Shown here: piece after piece, positions 37,292-45,634 of the stretch
Numbering within the stretch: the first letter of the stretch is position 1
Layout of the letters: the number at the start of each line of letters is the position of its first letter
Source of the DNA: Salinarimonas rosea DSM 21201
GTDB taxonomy: Bacteria > Pseudomonadota > Alphaproteobacteria > Rhizobiales > Beijerinckiaceae
NCBI RefSeq assembly: GCF_000429045.1
Contig: NZ_AUBC01000014.1
Coordinates: 62,001 to 126,000 of the forward strand
Reading direction: 5' to 3'
DNA: 64,000 nt
Notes under the pieces: model-generated
What the model was told of the DNA's origin: nothing
The model's input: the letters and a program-made list of their open reading frames with translations, nothing else
The model's database searches: none
Position numbers and translations under genes: made by a program

Positions 37292-37750
37292 TCAGCGGGA
37301 ATACGGCGTGCCGTCCTTGCGGAAGAACCGTCCGTCGGCATTGCTGCTCGTCATGTCGACATCCGAGCAGGTCGTCAGGTCGTCGGGATGGCGCGAGCCG
37401 ACCTCGAGGTAGACCGCCTCGGCGTCCGACCGGTTGATCATGTGGTGGCCGTCGCCGGAGCCCTTCGGGAAGGCGGCGCAATCGCCCGCACGCAGAACGG
37501 TCTCGCCGCCGTCCTCGACGAGCACCAGCTCGCCCGCGAGCACCATGACGAACTCGTCCTCGTGCGAATGCCAATGCCGCTGGCTCGACCATTGCCCCGG
37601 CGGGAGCCGCGTCAGGTTCACCCCGAAGGCCGTCAGCCCCGCCGCATCGCCGAGGCGTCGGCGGCCCCGCCCTGCGCTGGTCGACTCGAACGGGTCCGGG
37701 TAGCCCACGCCGACACGCTCGGGTACGGAGCGGACGTCGATCTTCGGCAT
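37292..37750 (-). CDS. Cupin domain protein
   Basis: A 152-residue single-domain cupin. Motif 1 is QRHWHSHEDEFVMVLAGELVLVEDGG, with two His and one Glu as metal ligands, and motif 2 is GDCAAFPKGSGDGHHMINRS with the last His. There is no catalytic domain beyond this, so it may be a small dioxygenase, isomerase or sugar-binding regulator. It reads in the same direction as the GFA gene, with a 38-base gap. Confidence 0.92.
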   Translation of the reverse strand: MPKIDVRSVPERVGVGYPDPFESTSAGRGRRRLGDAAGLTAFGVNLTRLPPGQWSSQRHWHSHEDEFVMVLAGELVLVEDGGETVLRAGDCAAFPKGSGDGHHMINRSDAEAVYLEVGSRHPDDLTTCSDVDMTSSNADGRFFRKDGTPYSR

Positions 37751-37862
37751 GAGGTCACGTCTCCTTCGAGCCTCCCGTTAGCGGGGCCGCCTCGGCCGCC
37801 CGCGAGTCCCCCCGGGACGGCTCGCGCCGGAGTGTCCTCGCGGGCGGCGCCCCGTGCGATGC

Positions 37863-38195
37863 TCACGGCTTGCGCACCAGGAGAATCACACCGGCGGGGT
37901 CGGATGTCCAATGGCCGGTCACGCCCTCCAGCGGCTCCAGCTCGTCGCGACGCGGCCCGCCGAGCGTCTCCAGCGCCGAGCCCGGATCGTCCGTGAACAG
38001 CTCGAGCCACACGTCGACCTGGCTCTGCGTCGCGACACGATCGACCCACAGCGTCATCTCGCCGAAGGCGAACGCGACGCTGTTCTCGAGCTCCTTCACC
38101 ACCGCGAGCCCGGCGCGGTCGCGGTAGAAGGCCACCGTCTCCTCCCAGCGCCAGAGCGGTGCCTTGATGGCGATGTTCCTGCCCGGCCGGATCAT
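37863..38195 (-). CDS. VOC family protein (glyoxalase/bleomycin-resistance superfamily)
   Basis: A 110-residue VOC protein (119 if the start at 38222 is used) with the beta-alpha-beta modules: IAIKAPLWRWEETVAFYRDRAGLAVV, then VAFAFGEMTLWVDR, and WTSDPAGVILLVRKP at the end. Metal-ligand residues are not the full glyoxalase I set, so the reaction is open. The shorter start follows a better spacing and family lead. It is 28 bases downstream of the DUF1428 gene. Confidence 0.85.
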   Translation of the reverse strand: MIRPGRNIAIKAPLWRWEETVAFYRDRAGLAVVKELENSVAFAFGEMTLWVDRVATQSQVDVWLELFTDDPGSALETLGGPRRDELEPLEGVTGHWTSDPAGVILLVRKP

Positions 38196-38223
38196 CTGGC
38201 CGTCTCCTCGTTCACCGACCATC

Positions 38224-38574
38224 TCACGGCCCCACGATCATCTCGAACCCGCCGAAGATCATCCGCGATCCGTCGAAGGGCATCGGGTTCGCCTCCGGCG
38301 CCATGCGCGGATCCGCGAACACCTTCTGCAGGCCGGCGTCGCGGGTGGCCTTGTCCGGCCAGGTGATCCAGGAGAACACGACGGTCTCGTCGGGCTTGCG
38401 CAGCACCGCCGTGTGCAGCGAGTTGATCTTGCCCTCGGGGACGTCGTCGCCCCAGCATTCGACCAGAGAGAGCGCGCCGTGCTCCTGGAACACGACCGAA
38501 GCAGCCTGCGCATGGGCGCGATACGCTTCCCGGTTGGCGGTCGGGACGGCGGCGACGAAACCATCGACGTACAT
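38224..38574 (-). CDS. DUF1428 family protein (YbaA-like)
   Basis: A 116-residue protein that matches DUF1428 throughout: MYVDGFVAAVPTANREAYRAHA, VVECWGDDVPEG-type segment (here VECWGDDVPEGKINS), VVFSWITWPDKATRDAG and the ending MPFDGSRMIFGGFEMIV. It is a dimeric ferredoxin-like fold of unknown function. It is the first gene of the minus-strand run, so the promoter should be in 38575-38922. Confidence 0.93.
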   Translation of the reverse strand: MYVDGFVAAVPTANREAYRAHAQAASVVFQEHGALSLVECWGDDVPEGKINSLHTAVLRKPDETVVFSWITWPDKATRDAGLQKVFADPRMAPEANPMPFDGSRMIFGGFEMIVGP

Positions 38575-38922
38575 GAGCGATCCTCCGTTCGGATAAAGCA
38601 GGCCGCCTCGAGGGCGGCGATGTCGGTCGTCGTCGTCCGCTGCAGCGCGGACGACGCGTGGTCGCCGCTCGCCGGCATCGCCGGCGGACGGCGTGGGACG
38701 ATCCGCCGGGACAGGCCCCCGGCATCCGTCGGACAGCCGCAGGCCGCCTCGGCCCCGTCGTCTGCACCCGACGCCGGTCGGCGTCCCGCTCGACGAGGCG
38801 GCCGATATAGGTTGATATCAACGTTCGAGGCGGGAGTCCAGCGGCATCGACGGACGCGCTGCTCTCCGTGCCTGCGCGGCGGCGCCCCTTCCGCTCGAGC
38901 GCTACGCTCTGTAGAGATACGG
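38575..38922. promoter_or_regulatory. Divergent intergenic region with a palindrome
   Basis: A 348-bp gap between the DUF1428 gene and the MoeA-like gene. It contains GTTGATATCAAC (38811-38822), a perfect 12-bp palindrome in an AT-rich pocket, of the size bound by ArsR or MarR type regulators. No regulator gene is adjacent. I see no gene. Confidence 0.45.
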
Positions 38923-39966
38923 ATGCCGCATCGATCGTCGGCGCCCGGATCCGCCGTGACCACGACCGCATCGCCAGCCCCGCTCGTGCCGCTCGACGTC
39001 GCCCTCGCGCGCTGGCTCGCCGGCGTGCGCCCGGTGGCGCCGATCGCCTGCGCGCCGGGCGACGCGGTCGGCGCCGCGCTCGCGCAGGACGTCGTCGCGC
39101 CGGCGGACGTGCCGGAGACGGCGCGCGCCGGGCGAGCCGGCTTCGCCGTCGCGGCGGCGGACACGATCGGCGCCTCGCCCTACGCCCCCGCCGCCTGCGC
39201 GGCGGCGCCCGCGCGGGTCGCTGCGGGCGCGGCGCTGCCGCCCGGATGCGATGCGATCCTGCCCGAGGGGGCGCTCTCGGAGGGGCCGATTCCCGAGGTT
39301 CTCGCCGAGGTCGCGCCCGGCACCGACGTGCGCCGGGCCGGCGAGGACGCGCGGGCCGGCGCGGTGGTCCTGCCCGCGGGGCATCGCCTGCGGGCGAGCG
39401 ATGCGTCCGGTCTCGCCGCGATCGGCGTCGCGAACGTGGCCATCCGCCGGCCGCGGGTGCGGCTCGACGGCCCGGGACTGCTGGCGCCGCTCGTCTCGGC
39501 GCTCGGCGGGGCGGTGGTCTCCGGCGAGGCGGATCTCGTGCTCGTGCGCGGAGCGGACGCGCCCGGGGGAGGGGAGGCGGTCGTCGCCGACGGGCTCGCG
39601 CTGCGCCCCGGGGCGACGACGCGTCTCGCCCGCGACGCGCGGGGCACGCTCGTCGCCCACCTCCCGGCGCTGGAGAGCGACGCGCTCGGCGCAGCGCTGG
39701 CGCTGCTTCCCGGGGCGCTCGCCGCGCTGGCCGGCGCCGTGCCCGTCGCGCCGGCCCCCGTGCGGCTCGCCGCGCCGCTCACCTCCACCGTCGGTCTCAC
39801 GGAGATCGTCCTCCTCGCGGCGGAGGGCGACGGCCGCCGGGTCCCACTCGCCGTCGGCGAGCTGACGCTCGCGGCGTTTGCGCGCGCCGACGCCTATGCG
39901 CTGGTGCCCCCCGACGCGGAAGGCTATGCCGGCGGCGCGATCCTCGACGCCCGGCCGCTGCCATGA
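38923..39966 (+). CDS. MoeA-like protein, degenerate paralogue
   Basis: A 347-residue protein (336 if GTG 38956 is the start). It aligns with the N-terminal MoeA domains: VPLDVALARWLAGVRPVAPIACAPGDAVGAALAQDVVAPADVP, then GFAVAAADTIGASPYAPA. The MoeA motif P-x-F-x-x-S-x-x-D-G-[FY]-A is replaced here by PETARAGRAGFA, so the Ser and Asp are lost. The nucleotide-binding third domain is also reduced. It is probably not an active molybdotransferase; a scaffold or regulator for the following MoeA is plausible. Translation is coupled to that gene by a 4-base overlap. Confidence 0.8.
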   Translation: MPHRSSAPGSAVTTTASPAPLVPLDVALARWLAGVRPVAPIACAPGDAVGAALAQDVVAPADVPETARAGRAGFAVAAADTIGASPYAPAACAAAPARVAAGAALPPGCDAILPEGALSEGPIPEVLAEVAPGTDVRRAGEDARAGAVVLPAGHRLRASDASGLAAIGVANVAIRRPRVRLDGPGLLAPLVSALGGAVVSGEADLVLVRGADAPGGGEAVVADGLALRPGATTRLARDARGTLVAHLPALESDALGAALALLPGALAALAGAVPVAPAPVRLAAPLTSTVGLTEIVLLAAEGDGRRVPLAVGELTLAAFARADAYALVPPDAEGYAGGAILDARPLP

Positions 39967-41942
39967 CCGATACGCCCGCCCCCCCCGCGCACGACCCGAG
40001 CCGCGCCGACCCGAGCCGTTCCCAGGAGCAGTTCCTGACCGTGCGCTCGCGCGAGGACGCCGCCGCGCGCTTCGCCGAGGCGCTTCGCCCCGCGCCCCTG
40101 CGGCGGAGCGAGGTCGCGCTCGCGGACGCAATCGGCCTGCCGCTCGCGGCGGACGTGCACGCCCCCATCGACGCGCCGCCCTTCGACCGTTCCGGCGTCG
40201 ACGGCTTCGCCGTGCGCGCGGCGGATATCGCGAGCGCCTCCGAGGCGGCGCCGGTGCGGCTTCTCCTGAACGCCGAGACCATCGCCTGCGGCGTGGCGCC
40301 CACGATCGCGGTGACGCCCGGCCGCGCCACGCCGATCGCCACCGGCGGGCCGATCCCCCGCGGGGCGGACGCGGTCGTGATGATCGAGCACACCCGCCCC
40401 CTCGACGCGCCGGACGGGCCGGCCGTCGCCGTGCGGCGCGCCGCGAACCCGGGCCAGTTCGTCGCCTTCGCGGGCTCCGACATCGCGCGGGGCGAGATGC
40501 TGCTGCGGGCCGGTGTGGTGGTCGGCGCGCGCGAGATCGGGATGCTCGCCGCCGTCGGCATCGCGCGTGTGCCCGTCTTCGCCAGGCCGCGGGTCGCCGT
40601 GCTCTCCACGGGCGACGAGCTCGTGGCGCCCGGCGAGCCCCTCGCGCCGGCGCGGATCTACGACGCCAACGGCCCGGTGATCGCCGCCGCGGTCGCCGAA
40701 TGCGGCTGCGAGCCCGTGCCCTGGGGCATCGTCGGCGACGATGCGGCGGCGCTCGAGGCGGCCCTGCGCCGGGCGCACGCCGCGTGCGACGCGGTGATCC
40801 TCTCCGGCGGTACCTCCAAGGGCGCCGGCGATCTGACCTACCGCGCCGTCGCCGGCCTCGGCGCACCGGGCATCGTCGCGCACGGCGTCGCGTTGAAGCC
40901 GGGCAAGCCGCTCTGCCTCGCGGTGTGCGACGGCAAGGCCGTCGTGGTGCTGCCGGGATTCCCCACCTCGGCGATGTTCACCTTCCACGACATGGTCGCG
41001 CCGGTCCTGCGCACCCTCGCCGGGCTTCCGTCGCGGACGGAGGCGTCGGTGCGCGCTCGCGTGCCGGTGCGCATTCCCTCGGAGCTCGGCCGCACCGAGT
41101 ACGTCATGAGCGCGCTCGTCGCGGGGGAGGGTGGGCTCGTCGCCTACCCGACGGGCAAGGGCTCCGGCTCGGTGACGACCTTCGCGCGGGCGGACGGCTT
41201 CTTCGCCATCGAGGCTCTGGCGGACGCCCTCCCCGCGGGGGCCGAGGTCGACGTGCGCCTGCTGACGCCGCAGGTGCGGGTGCCCGATCTCGTGATCGCC
41301 GGGAGCCATTGCACCGGGCTCGACGCCGTCGTCGCGCGCCTGCCGGGCATGTCGGCCCGCGTGATCGCCGTCGGCAGCCTCGGCGGTCTCGCGGCGGCGA
41401 AGCGCGGGGAGTGCGACCTCGCGCCGATCCACGTCCTCGACCCGAGGAGCGGCACCTACAACACGCCCTTCCTGGCCGACGGGCTCGAGCTCGTTCCCGG
41501 CTGGCGGCGCATGCAGGGACTCGTCTTCCGCGTGGGCGACGCCCGCTTCGAGGGCGCGGACGCGCGGGACGCCGTGGCGGCCGTGAAGGACGACCCCGCC
41601 TGCCTGATGGTGGGCCGCAACCAGGGCGCCGGGACGCGCATCCTGCTCGACGGGCTCCTCGCCGGCGCGCGGCCGGACGGGTACTGGAACCAGCCGAACA
41701 CCCACAACGCCGTCGCCGCCGCCGTGGCGCAGGGCCGGGCCGACTGGGGGCTCGCCATCGCGCCGGTCGCGGAGGCCTACGGGCTCGGCTTCCTGCCGCT
41801 CGCGGAAGAGCACTACGACTTCGCCCTCGTCGCCGCGCGGCGCACCCGGCCGGGCGTCGCGGCCTTCCTCGCGGCGCTGGATGCGCCCGAGACGCACGCC
41901 GCCCTGCGCGCGCTCGGCTTCACCGCCGCTCCGAGGAGCTGA
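39963..41942 (+). CDS. MoeA fused to a periplasmic-binding-like domain
   Basis: A 659-residue two-part protein. Residues about 25-430 are a full MoeA: PPFDRSGVDGFAVRAAD, GGPIPRGADAVVMIEHT, RPRVAVLSTGDELVAPGEPL, SGGTSKGAGD and LPGFPTSAMFTF. The C-terminal 220 residues (VPDLVIAGSHCTGLDAVVARL, GSLGGLAAAKRGECDLAPIHVLDPRSGTYNTPFL, HNAVAAAVAQGRADWGLAI) are the ligand-binding-like domain found in MoeA-PBP fusions, which is thought to sense molybdate or the cofactor. It would insert molybdenum into molybdopterin, probably for formate dehydrogenase-type enzymes given FdhD nearby. Confidence 0.92.
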   Translation: MTDTPAPPAHDPSRADPSRSQEQFLTVRSREDAAARFAEALRPAPLRRSEVALADAIGLPLAADVHAPIDAPPFDRSGVDGFAVRAADIASASEAAPVRLLLNAETIACGVAPTIAVTPGRATPIATGGPIPRGADAVVMIEHTRPLDAPDGPAVAVRRAANPGQFVAFAGSDIARGEMLLRAGVVVGAREIGMLAAVGIARVPVFARPRVAVLSTGDELVAPGEPLAPARIYDANGPVIAAAVAECGCEPVPWGIVGDDAAALEAALRRAHAACDAVILSGGTSKGAGDLTYRAVAGLGAPGIVAHGVALKPGKPLCLAVCDGKAVVVLPGFPTSAMFTFHDMVAPVLRTLAGLPSRTEASVRARVPVRIPSELGRTEYVMSALVAGEGGLVAYPTGKGSGSVTTFARADGFFAIEALADALPAGAEVDVRLLTPQVRVPDLVIAGSHCTGLDAVVARLPGMSARVIAVGSLGGLAAAKRGECDLAPIHVLDPRSGTYNTPFLADGLELVPGWRRMQGLVFRVGDARFEGADARDAVAAVKDDPACLMVGRNQGAGTRILLDGLLAGARPDGYWNQPNTHNAVAAAVAQGRADWGLAIAPVAEAYGLGFLPLAEEHYDFALVAARRTRPGVAAFLAALDAPETHAALRALGFTAAPRS

Positions 41943-41949
41943 CCCGCCC

Positions 41950-43218
41950 ATGCGTCTCGCCGCCGTCGCTCTCACGCTGATCCTCGCCGCCGGCGGCGCG
42001 TCCGCCGAGATGCGCGGCCACGGCGGGCCGGTCCGCGCCCTCGCGGTCGCGCCCGCGGGCGATCTCGCGGTGTCGGGCTCGTTCGACAACCGAGCCATCG
42101 TCTGGGACCTCGGGCGCGCGTCGGCGGCGCAGGTGCTGCGTCACCACGACGGCTCGGTGAACGCGGTCGCGGTCCTCCCCGACGGCGGCATCGCCACCGG
42201 CGGCGCCGACGGGCGGATCGCCCTCTGGCGCCTCGGCGCGCCGGACCCGGTGCGCGTCGAGAGCGCGCACGAGGCGCCGGTCGCCGGCCTCGCGGTCTCG
42301 CCCGACGGCGCGACGCTCGCCTCGGCGGGATGGGACGGGGTCGTGCGCCTCACGTCGCTCGCGGACGGTGCCGCACGCGTGCTCGCGGGCCACGGCGGCC
42401 CGGTCAACGCCGTCGCCTTCGCGCCGGACGGCACGCTCGTCAGCGCGGGCTACGACGCGACGCTGCGGATCTGGCCGGACGATGGCGGCCCGGAGCGGGC
42501 GATCCAGCTGCCGACGCCGCTCAACGCGCTCGCCATCGCCCCGGACGGCACCATCGCGGCGGGCGGCGCCGACGGCGTCGTGCGCCTCCTCTCGCCCGCG
42601 GGCGAGACGCGCGCCGAGATCGGGACGCAGCCGCTGCCGATCATCGCGCTCGTCCTGTCGCCGGACGGGACGCGCCTCGCGGCGGCGACGATCCGCGGGT
42701 CGGTGGCCATCATCGACGTCGCGGCGCGATCGGTGCTGTTCACCCTCGTCGGCCCCGGTCTTCCGGTCTGGTCGGCCGCCTTCGCCCCGGACGGCGAGAC
42801 GCTCTACACGGGGGGCGGCGACGCCGTGGTGCGGGCGTGGGACGCGCGTACCGGCGAGCCGGTCGGCGGGCCGATCCTCGACGCGGCCGAGGACCCGCTC
42901 GCGCGCTTCGCCGGCTCGCGCGGGGCGGAGGTGTTCCGCGCCTGCGCCGCCTGCCACACGCTGTCGGCGACCGAAGGCGAGCGCGCCGGGCCGACGCTCG
43001 CCGGCATCTTCGGGCGGCGCATCGGCACGGCGGCGGGATACGACTACTCGCCCGCCCTGGTGGCGATGGACATCGTCTGGACGCCGGAGACGGTGGCCGC
43101 GCTGTTCGAGCATGGCCCGACGGCCTACACGCCGGGCTCGAAGATGCCCGAGCAGCGCATCCTCGCGGCCGAGGACCGGCAGGCGCTCGTCGAGTTCCTC
43201 GCCGAGGCCGCCCGCTGA
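41950..43218 (+). CDS. WD40-repeat protein fused to cytochrome c
   Basis: A 422-residue exported protein. A signal peptide (MRLAAVALTLILAAGGASA) is followed by seven WD40-type blades (each ending like RAIVWDL, IALWRL, LRIWPDD, VRAWDAR). The C-terminal 100 residues are a class I cytochrome c with heme motif CAACH and a distal Met in GSKMPEQRI. It should be a periplasmic electron carrier with a beta-propeller for protein contacts. It starts 7 bases after the MoeA fusion gene, so it may serve a molybdoenzyme. Confidence 0.92.
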   Translation: MRLAAVALTLILAAGGASAEMRGHGGPVRALAVAPAGDLAVSGSFDNRAIVWDLGRASAAQVLRHHDGSVNAVAVLPDGGIATGGADGRIALWRLGAPDPVRVESAHEAPVAGLAVSPDGATLASAGWDGVVRLTSLADGAARVLAGHGGPVNAVAFAPDGTLVSAGYDATLRIWPDDGGPERAIQLPTPLNALAIAPDGTIAAGGADGVVRLLSPAGETRAEIGTQPLPIIALVLSPDGTRLAAATIRGSVAIIDVAARSVLFTLVGPGLPVWSAAFAPDGETLYTGGGDAVVRAWDARTGEPVGGPILDAAEDPLARFAGSRGAEVFRACAACHTLSATEGERAGPTLAGIFGRRIGTAAGYDYSPALVAMDIVWTPETVAALFEHGPTAYTPGSKMPEQRILAAEDRQALVEFLAEAAR

Positions 43219-43307
43219 GCCGCGCCGCGGCGATTGCGGGGACGGGGCGGAACGCACTAGATGAACCCGAGACGAACCCGAGACGAACGAGTTCCGGAGG
43301 CACGCCC

Positions 43308-44438
43308 GTGACGACGAGAGAACAGGTCCTGCAGGCGCTCGCCGCCGTCACGCTGCCCGCGAGCGGGGGCAGCCTCGTGGCGTCGGGCCGCCTCTCAGAC
43401 GTCGTCGTCGAGGGCGGGCGGGTGATGTTCTCGATCGCCGTCGACGCGACCGAGGCGCAGGCGATGGCGGGCGTGCGCAAGGCCGCCGAGGACGCCGCGC
43501 GCTCCGTCGCCGGCGGCGCGACCGTGCTCGCGACCCTCACCGCCGATCGTCCCGTGCCGAAGGGCCCCTCCGCGACGCCGCCCTCCCGCGCCGGGGTCCA
43601 GCCCGGCCGTCCCGCGAGCCCGCCGCAGCCGAAGGCGCAAGGGATCCCCGGCGTCGCGCACGTCATCGCGGTCGCCTCCGGCAAGGGCGGCGTCGGCAAG
43701 TCGACGACAGCCTGCAACCTCGCGCTCGGCCTGCGCGCGCTCGGCCTGAAGGTCGGCATCCTCGACGCCGACATCTACGGCCCCTCGATGCCCAAGCTGT
43801 TCGGCCTGCACGGCAAGCCCCGCGTGCTCTCGGGCCGCATCCTCGAGCCGCTCGACGGCTACGGCGTCAAGGTGATGTCGATCGGCTTCATGGTCGAGGA
43901 GGAGACGCCGATGATCTGGCGCGGGCCGATGGTGATGTCGGCCATCACCCAGATGCTGCGCGAGGTCGCCTGGGGTTCGCTCGACGTGCTCGTCGTCGAC
44001 ATGCCGCCGGGCACCGGCGACGCGCAGCTGACCATGGCGCAGGCCACACCGCTCTCGGGCGCCGTGATCGTCTCGACGCCGCAGGACCTGGCGCTGATCG
44101 ACGCCCGGCGCGGCGTGGCGATGTTCCAGCGCACGCAGATCCCGATCCTCGGCATCGTCGAGAACATGGCGACCTTCGTCTGCCCGCATTGCGGCGAGAC
44201 GAGCCACATCTTCGGCCACGGCGGCGCCGCGGCGGAAGCGGCCAAGCTCGGCGTACCGTTCCTCGGCGAGGTGCCGCTGAACATGACCATCCGCGAGACC
44301 TCGGACGCGGGCCGCCCGGTGACGGCGCTCGACCCGGACGGGCCGCACGGGCGGGTCTATCGCGGCATCGCGGAGAAGGTGTGGGCGGGGCTCGCCGGAG
44401 GACGGGCGCGGGTCGCGCCGAAGATCGTGTGGGAGTGA
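43308..44438 (+). CDS. apbC: Mrp/ApbC/NBP35 iron-sulfur carrier ATPase
   Basis: A 376-residue protein starting at GTG 43308 behind CCGGAGG. Residues 1-85 form the MIP18/DUF59 domain; a Pro-rich linker follows; then the deviant Walker A VASGKGGVGKSTTACNLAL, LDADIYGPSMPKLFG, DMPPGTGDAQLTMAQ and the cluster-binding CPHC motif in ENMATFVCPHCGE. It acts in the cytosol as a carrier of Fe-S clusters to target proteins. The gap before it has a tandem GAACCCGAGAC repeat of unknown meaning. Confidence 0.95.
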   Translation: MTTREQVLQALAAVTLPASGGSLVASGRLSDVVVEGGRVMFSIAVDATEAQAMAGVRKAAEDAARSVAGGATVLATLTADRPVPKGPSATPPSRAGVQPGRPASPPQPKAQGIPGVAHVIAVASGKGGVGKSTTACNLALGLRALGLKVGILDADIYGPSMPKLFGLHGKPRVLSGRILEPLDGYGVKVMSIGFMVEEETPMIWRGPMVMSAITQMLREVAWGSLDVLVVDMPPGTGDAQLTMAQATPLSGAVIVSTPQDLALIDARRGVAMFQRTQIPILGIVENMATFVCPHCGETSHIFGHGGAAAEAAKLGVPFLGEVPLNMTIRETSDAGRPVTALDPDGPHGRVYRGIAEKVWAGLAGGRARVAPKIVWE

Positions 44439-44531
44439 GGGTGCGCATCCGGCGTATCGCCGAACGGGCAGCGTTTGCCTTGTGAAGCCATCGCGGTCGT
44501 GCGAGAAGCCTCGCAATGGGAGCGGGCTACG

Positions 44532-45254
44532 ATGGCATTGACGCAATCCGCGTTGCTGCTGCGCGAGCGGCGCGAGGCCTGGACGGCGTTCCTCGCGTTC
44601 GTCGACATGCATCGGCAGGATCACTGGATCTTTCGCGGCGTCGCGGATGCGGCGACGCATCGGCTCGTTCCGAAGGTCGGTCGTGAACCGGTCGCCTACG
44701 CGGAAGAGAAGGAGCTCGCGATCTTCCGCAACTTCAAGCGTCGTGCCCATCAGTTCGTCGGCGTCTCGGTTCTCACGGACTGGGACGTCCTCGCCCTCGG
44801 GCAGCACCACGGTCTGCCCACCAGACTGCTCGATTGGACGACGAACCCGCTGGTCGGCGCCTATTTCGCCGTGACGAGCCATCCGAAAAGCACGACTGCC
44901 CGGGTCTATGCGGCTCAGGCGCCGCGACTCGTCGACATCGCGACCGAGCCGGACCCGTTCCTGGTGCAGCGCGTGCGGACCTTCGTGCCTCCGGCCGTCA
45001 CGCCACGGATCGTGGCTCAGCGAGGTCTCTTCACGATCCACCCCGACCCGACGCGTCCGTGGGTCAGGCGTTCCTCTTCGATCGCGCGGATCGACCACTT
45101 CGACATCGATGCCGCCTTCAGGCAATATTTCGAGCGTAAGCTCTTCCAGCTCGCGATCGAATCGAGCGCGGTCGAGGCCGATCTGGATGGCATCGGCGGC
45201 ACCCTGGCCTGGCAGTTCACGAACGGGGTTGCGGTCGGCGCGTTCAATTACTGA
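44532..45254 (+). CDS. FRG domain protein
   Basis: A 240-residue protein with the FRG domain signature: DHWIFRGVADAATHRLVPKVGR near the N-terminus, then LALGQHHGLPTRLLDWTTNPLVGAYFAV and ARVYAAQ. FRG domains occur in many accessory and defence-associated proteins and their chemistry is not settled. The ATG at 44532 was preferred over the upstream start at 44475, which would add residues unlike the family. Codon choice is more A/T-tolerant than the flanking Moco genes, suggesting insertion. A small partner gene starts 10 bases downstream. Confidence 0.88.
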   Translation: MALTQSALLLRERREAWTAFLAFVDMHRQDHWIFRGVADAATHRLVPKVGREPVAYAEEKELAIFRNFKRRAHQFVGVSVLTDWDVLALGQHHGLPTRLLDWTTNPLVGAYFAVTSHPKSTTARVYAAQAPRLVDIATEPDPFLVQRVRTFVPPAVTPRIVAQRGLFTIHPDPTRPWVRRSSSIARIDHFDIDAAFRQYFERKLFQLAIESSAVEADLDGIGGTLAWQFTNGVAVGAFNY

Positions 45255-45264
45255 GGTGTCGCAC

Positions 45265-45621
45265 ATGTCGCTGAGATCGGCCAAGCAGAAGCACGCCCGG
45301 ATCGAGGCCATCCTGGACGCGGCCGAGACCTACCGTGTCGAGGGAACGCCGGAGTGGCCCAAGCTGGCGGAGCTGTCCGAGGAAACGGTCGTCGACAGCG
45401 TTCGCGGAAACCCCGACTCCGTCATCCTGAAGGGCGATCGCTTCAGCGGCATCATGAACATCTACGTCATCCTCAAGGTGCATGGTGACGATCCGTTCGA
45501 GGAGACTGACGCATTCCCCGCCCGCTTCGAGGGCCATTTCGAAGGGCCGCAGGCGGTGATAGACACGGTGGACGTGAGCGTTCGGTCCTTTTACGTCGGG
45601 ACCGGCATAGAGCCCCCATGA
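45265..45621 (+). CDS. Hypothetical protein paired with the FRG gene
   Basis: A 118-residue acidic protein (MSLRSAKQKHARIEAILDAAETYRVEG, later GIMNIYVILKVHGDDPFEETDAFPARFEGHFE). Helical at the N-terminus with a beta-rich C-terminal half. No family is recognised. It starts 10 bases after the FRG stop and reads in the same direction, so it is likely a functional partner, such as an immunity or adaptor protein. That role is inference. Confidence 0.7.
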   Translation: MSLRSAKQKHARIEAILDAAETYRVEGTPEWPKLAELSEETVVDSVRGNPDSVILKGDRFSGIMNIYVILKVHGDDPFEETDAFPARFEGHFEGPQAVIDTVDVSVRSFYVGTGIEPP

Positions 45622-45634
45622 GCATCCGCACCCG

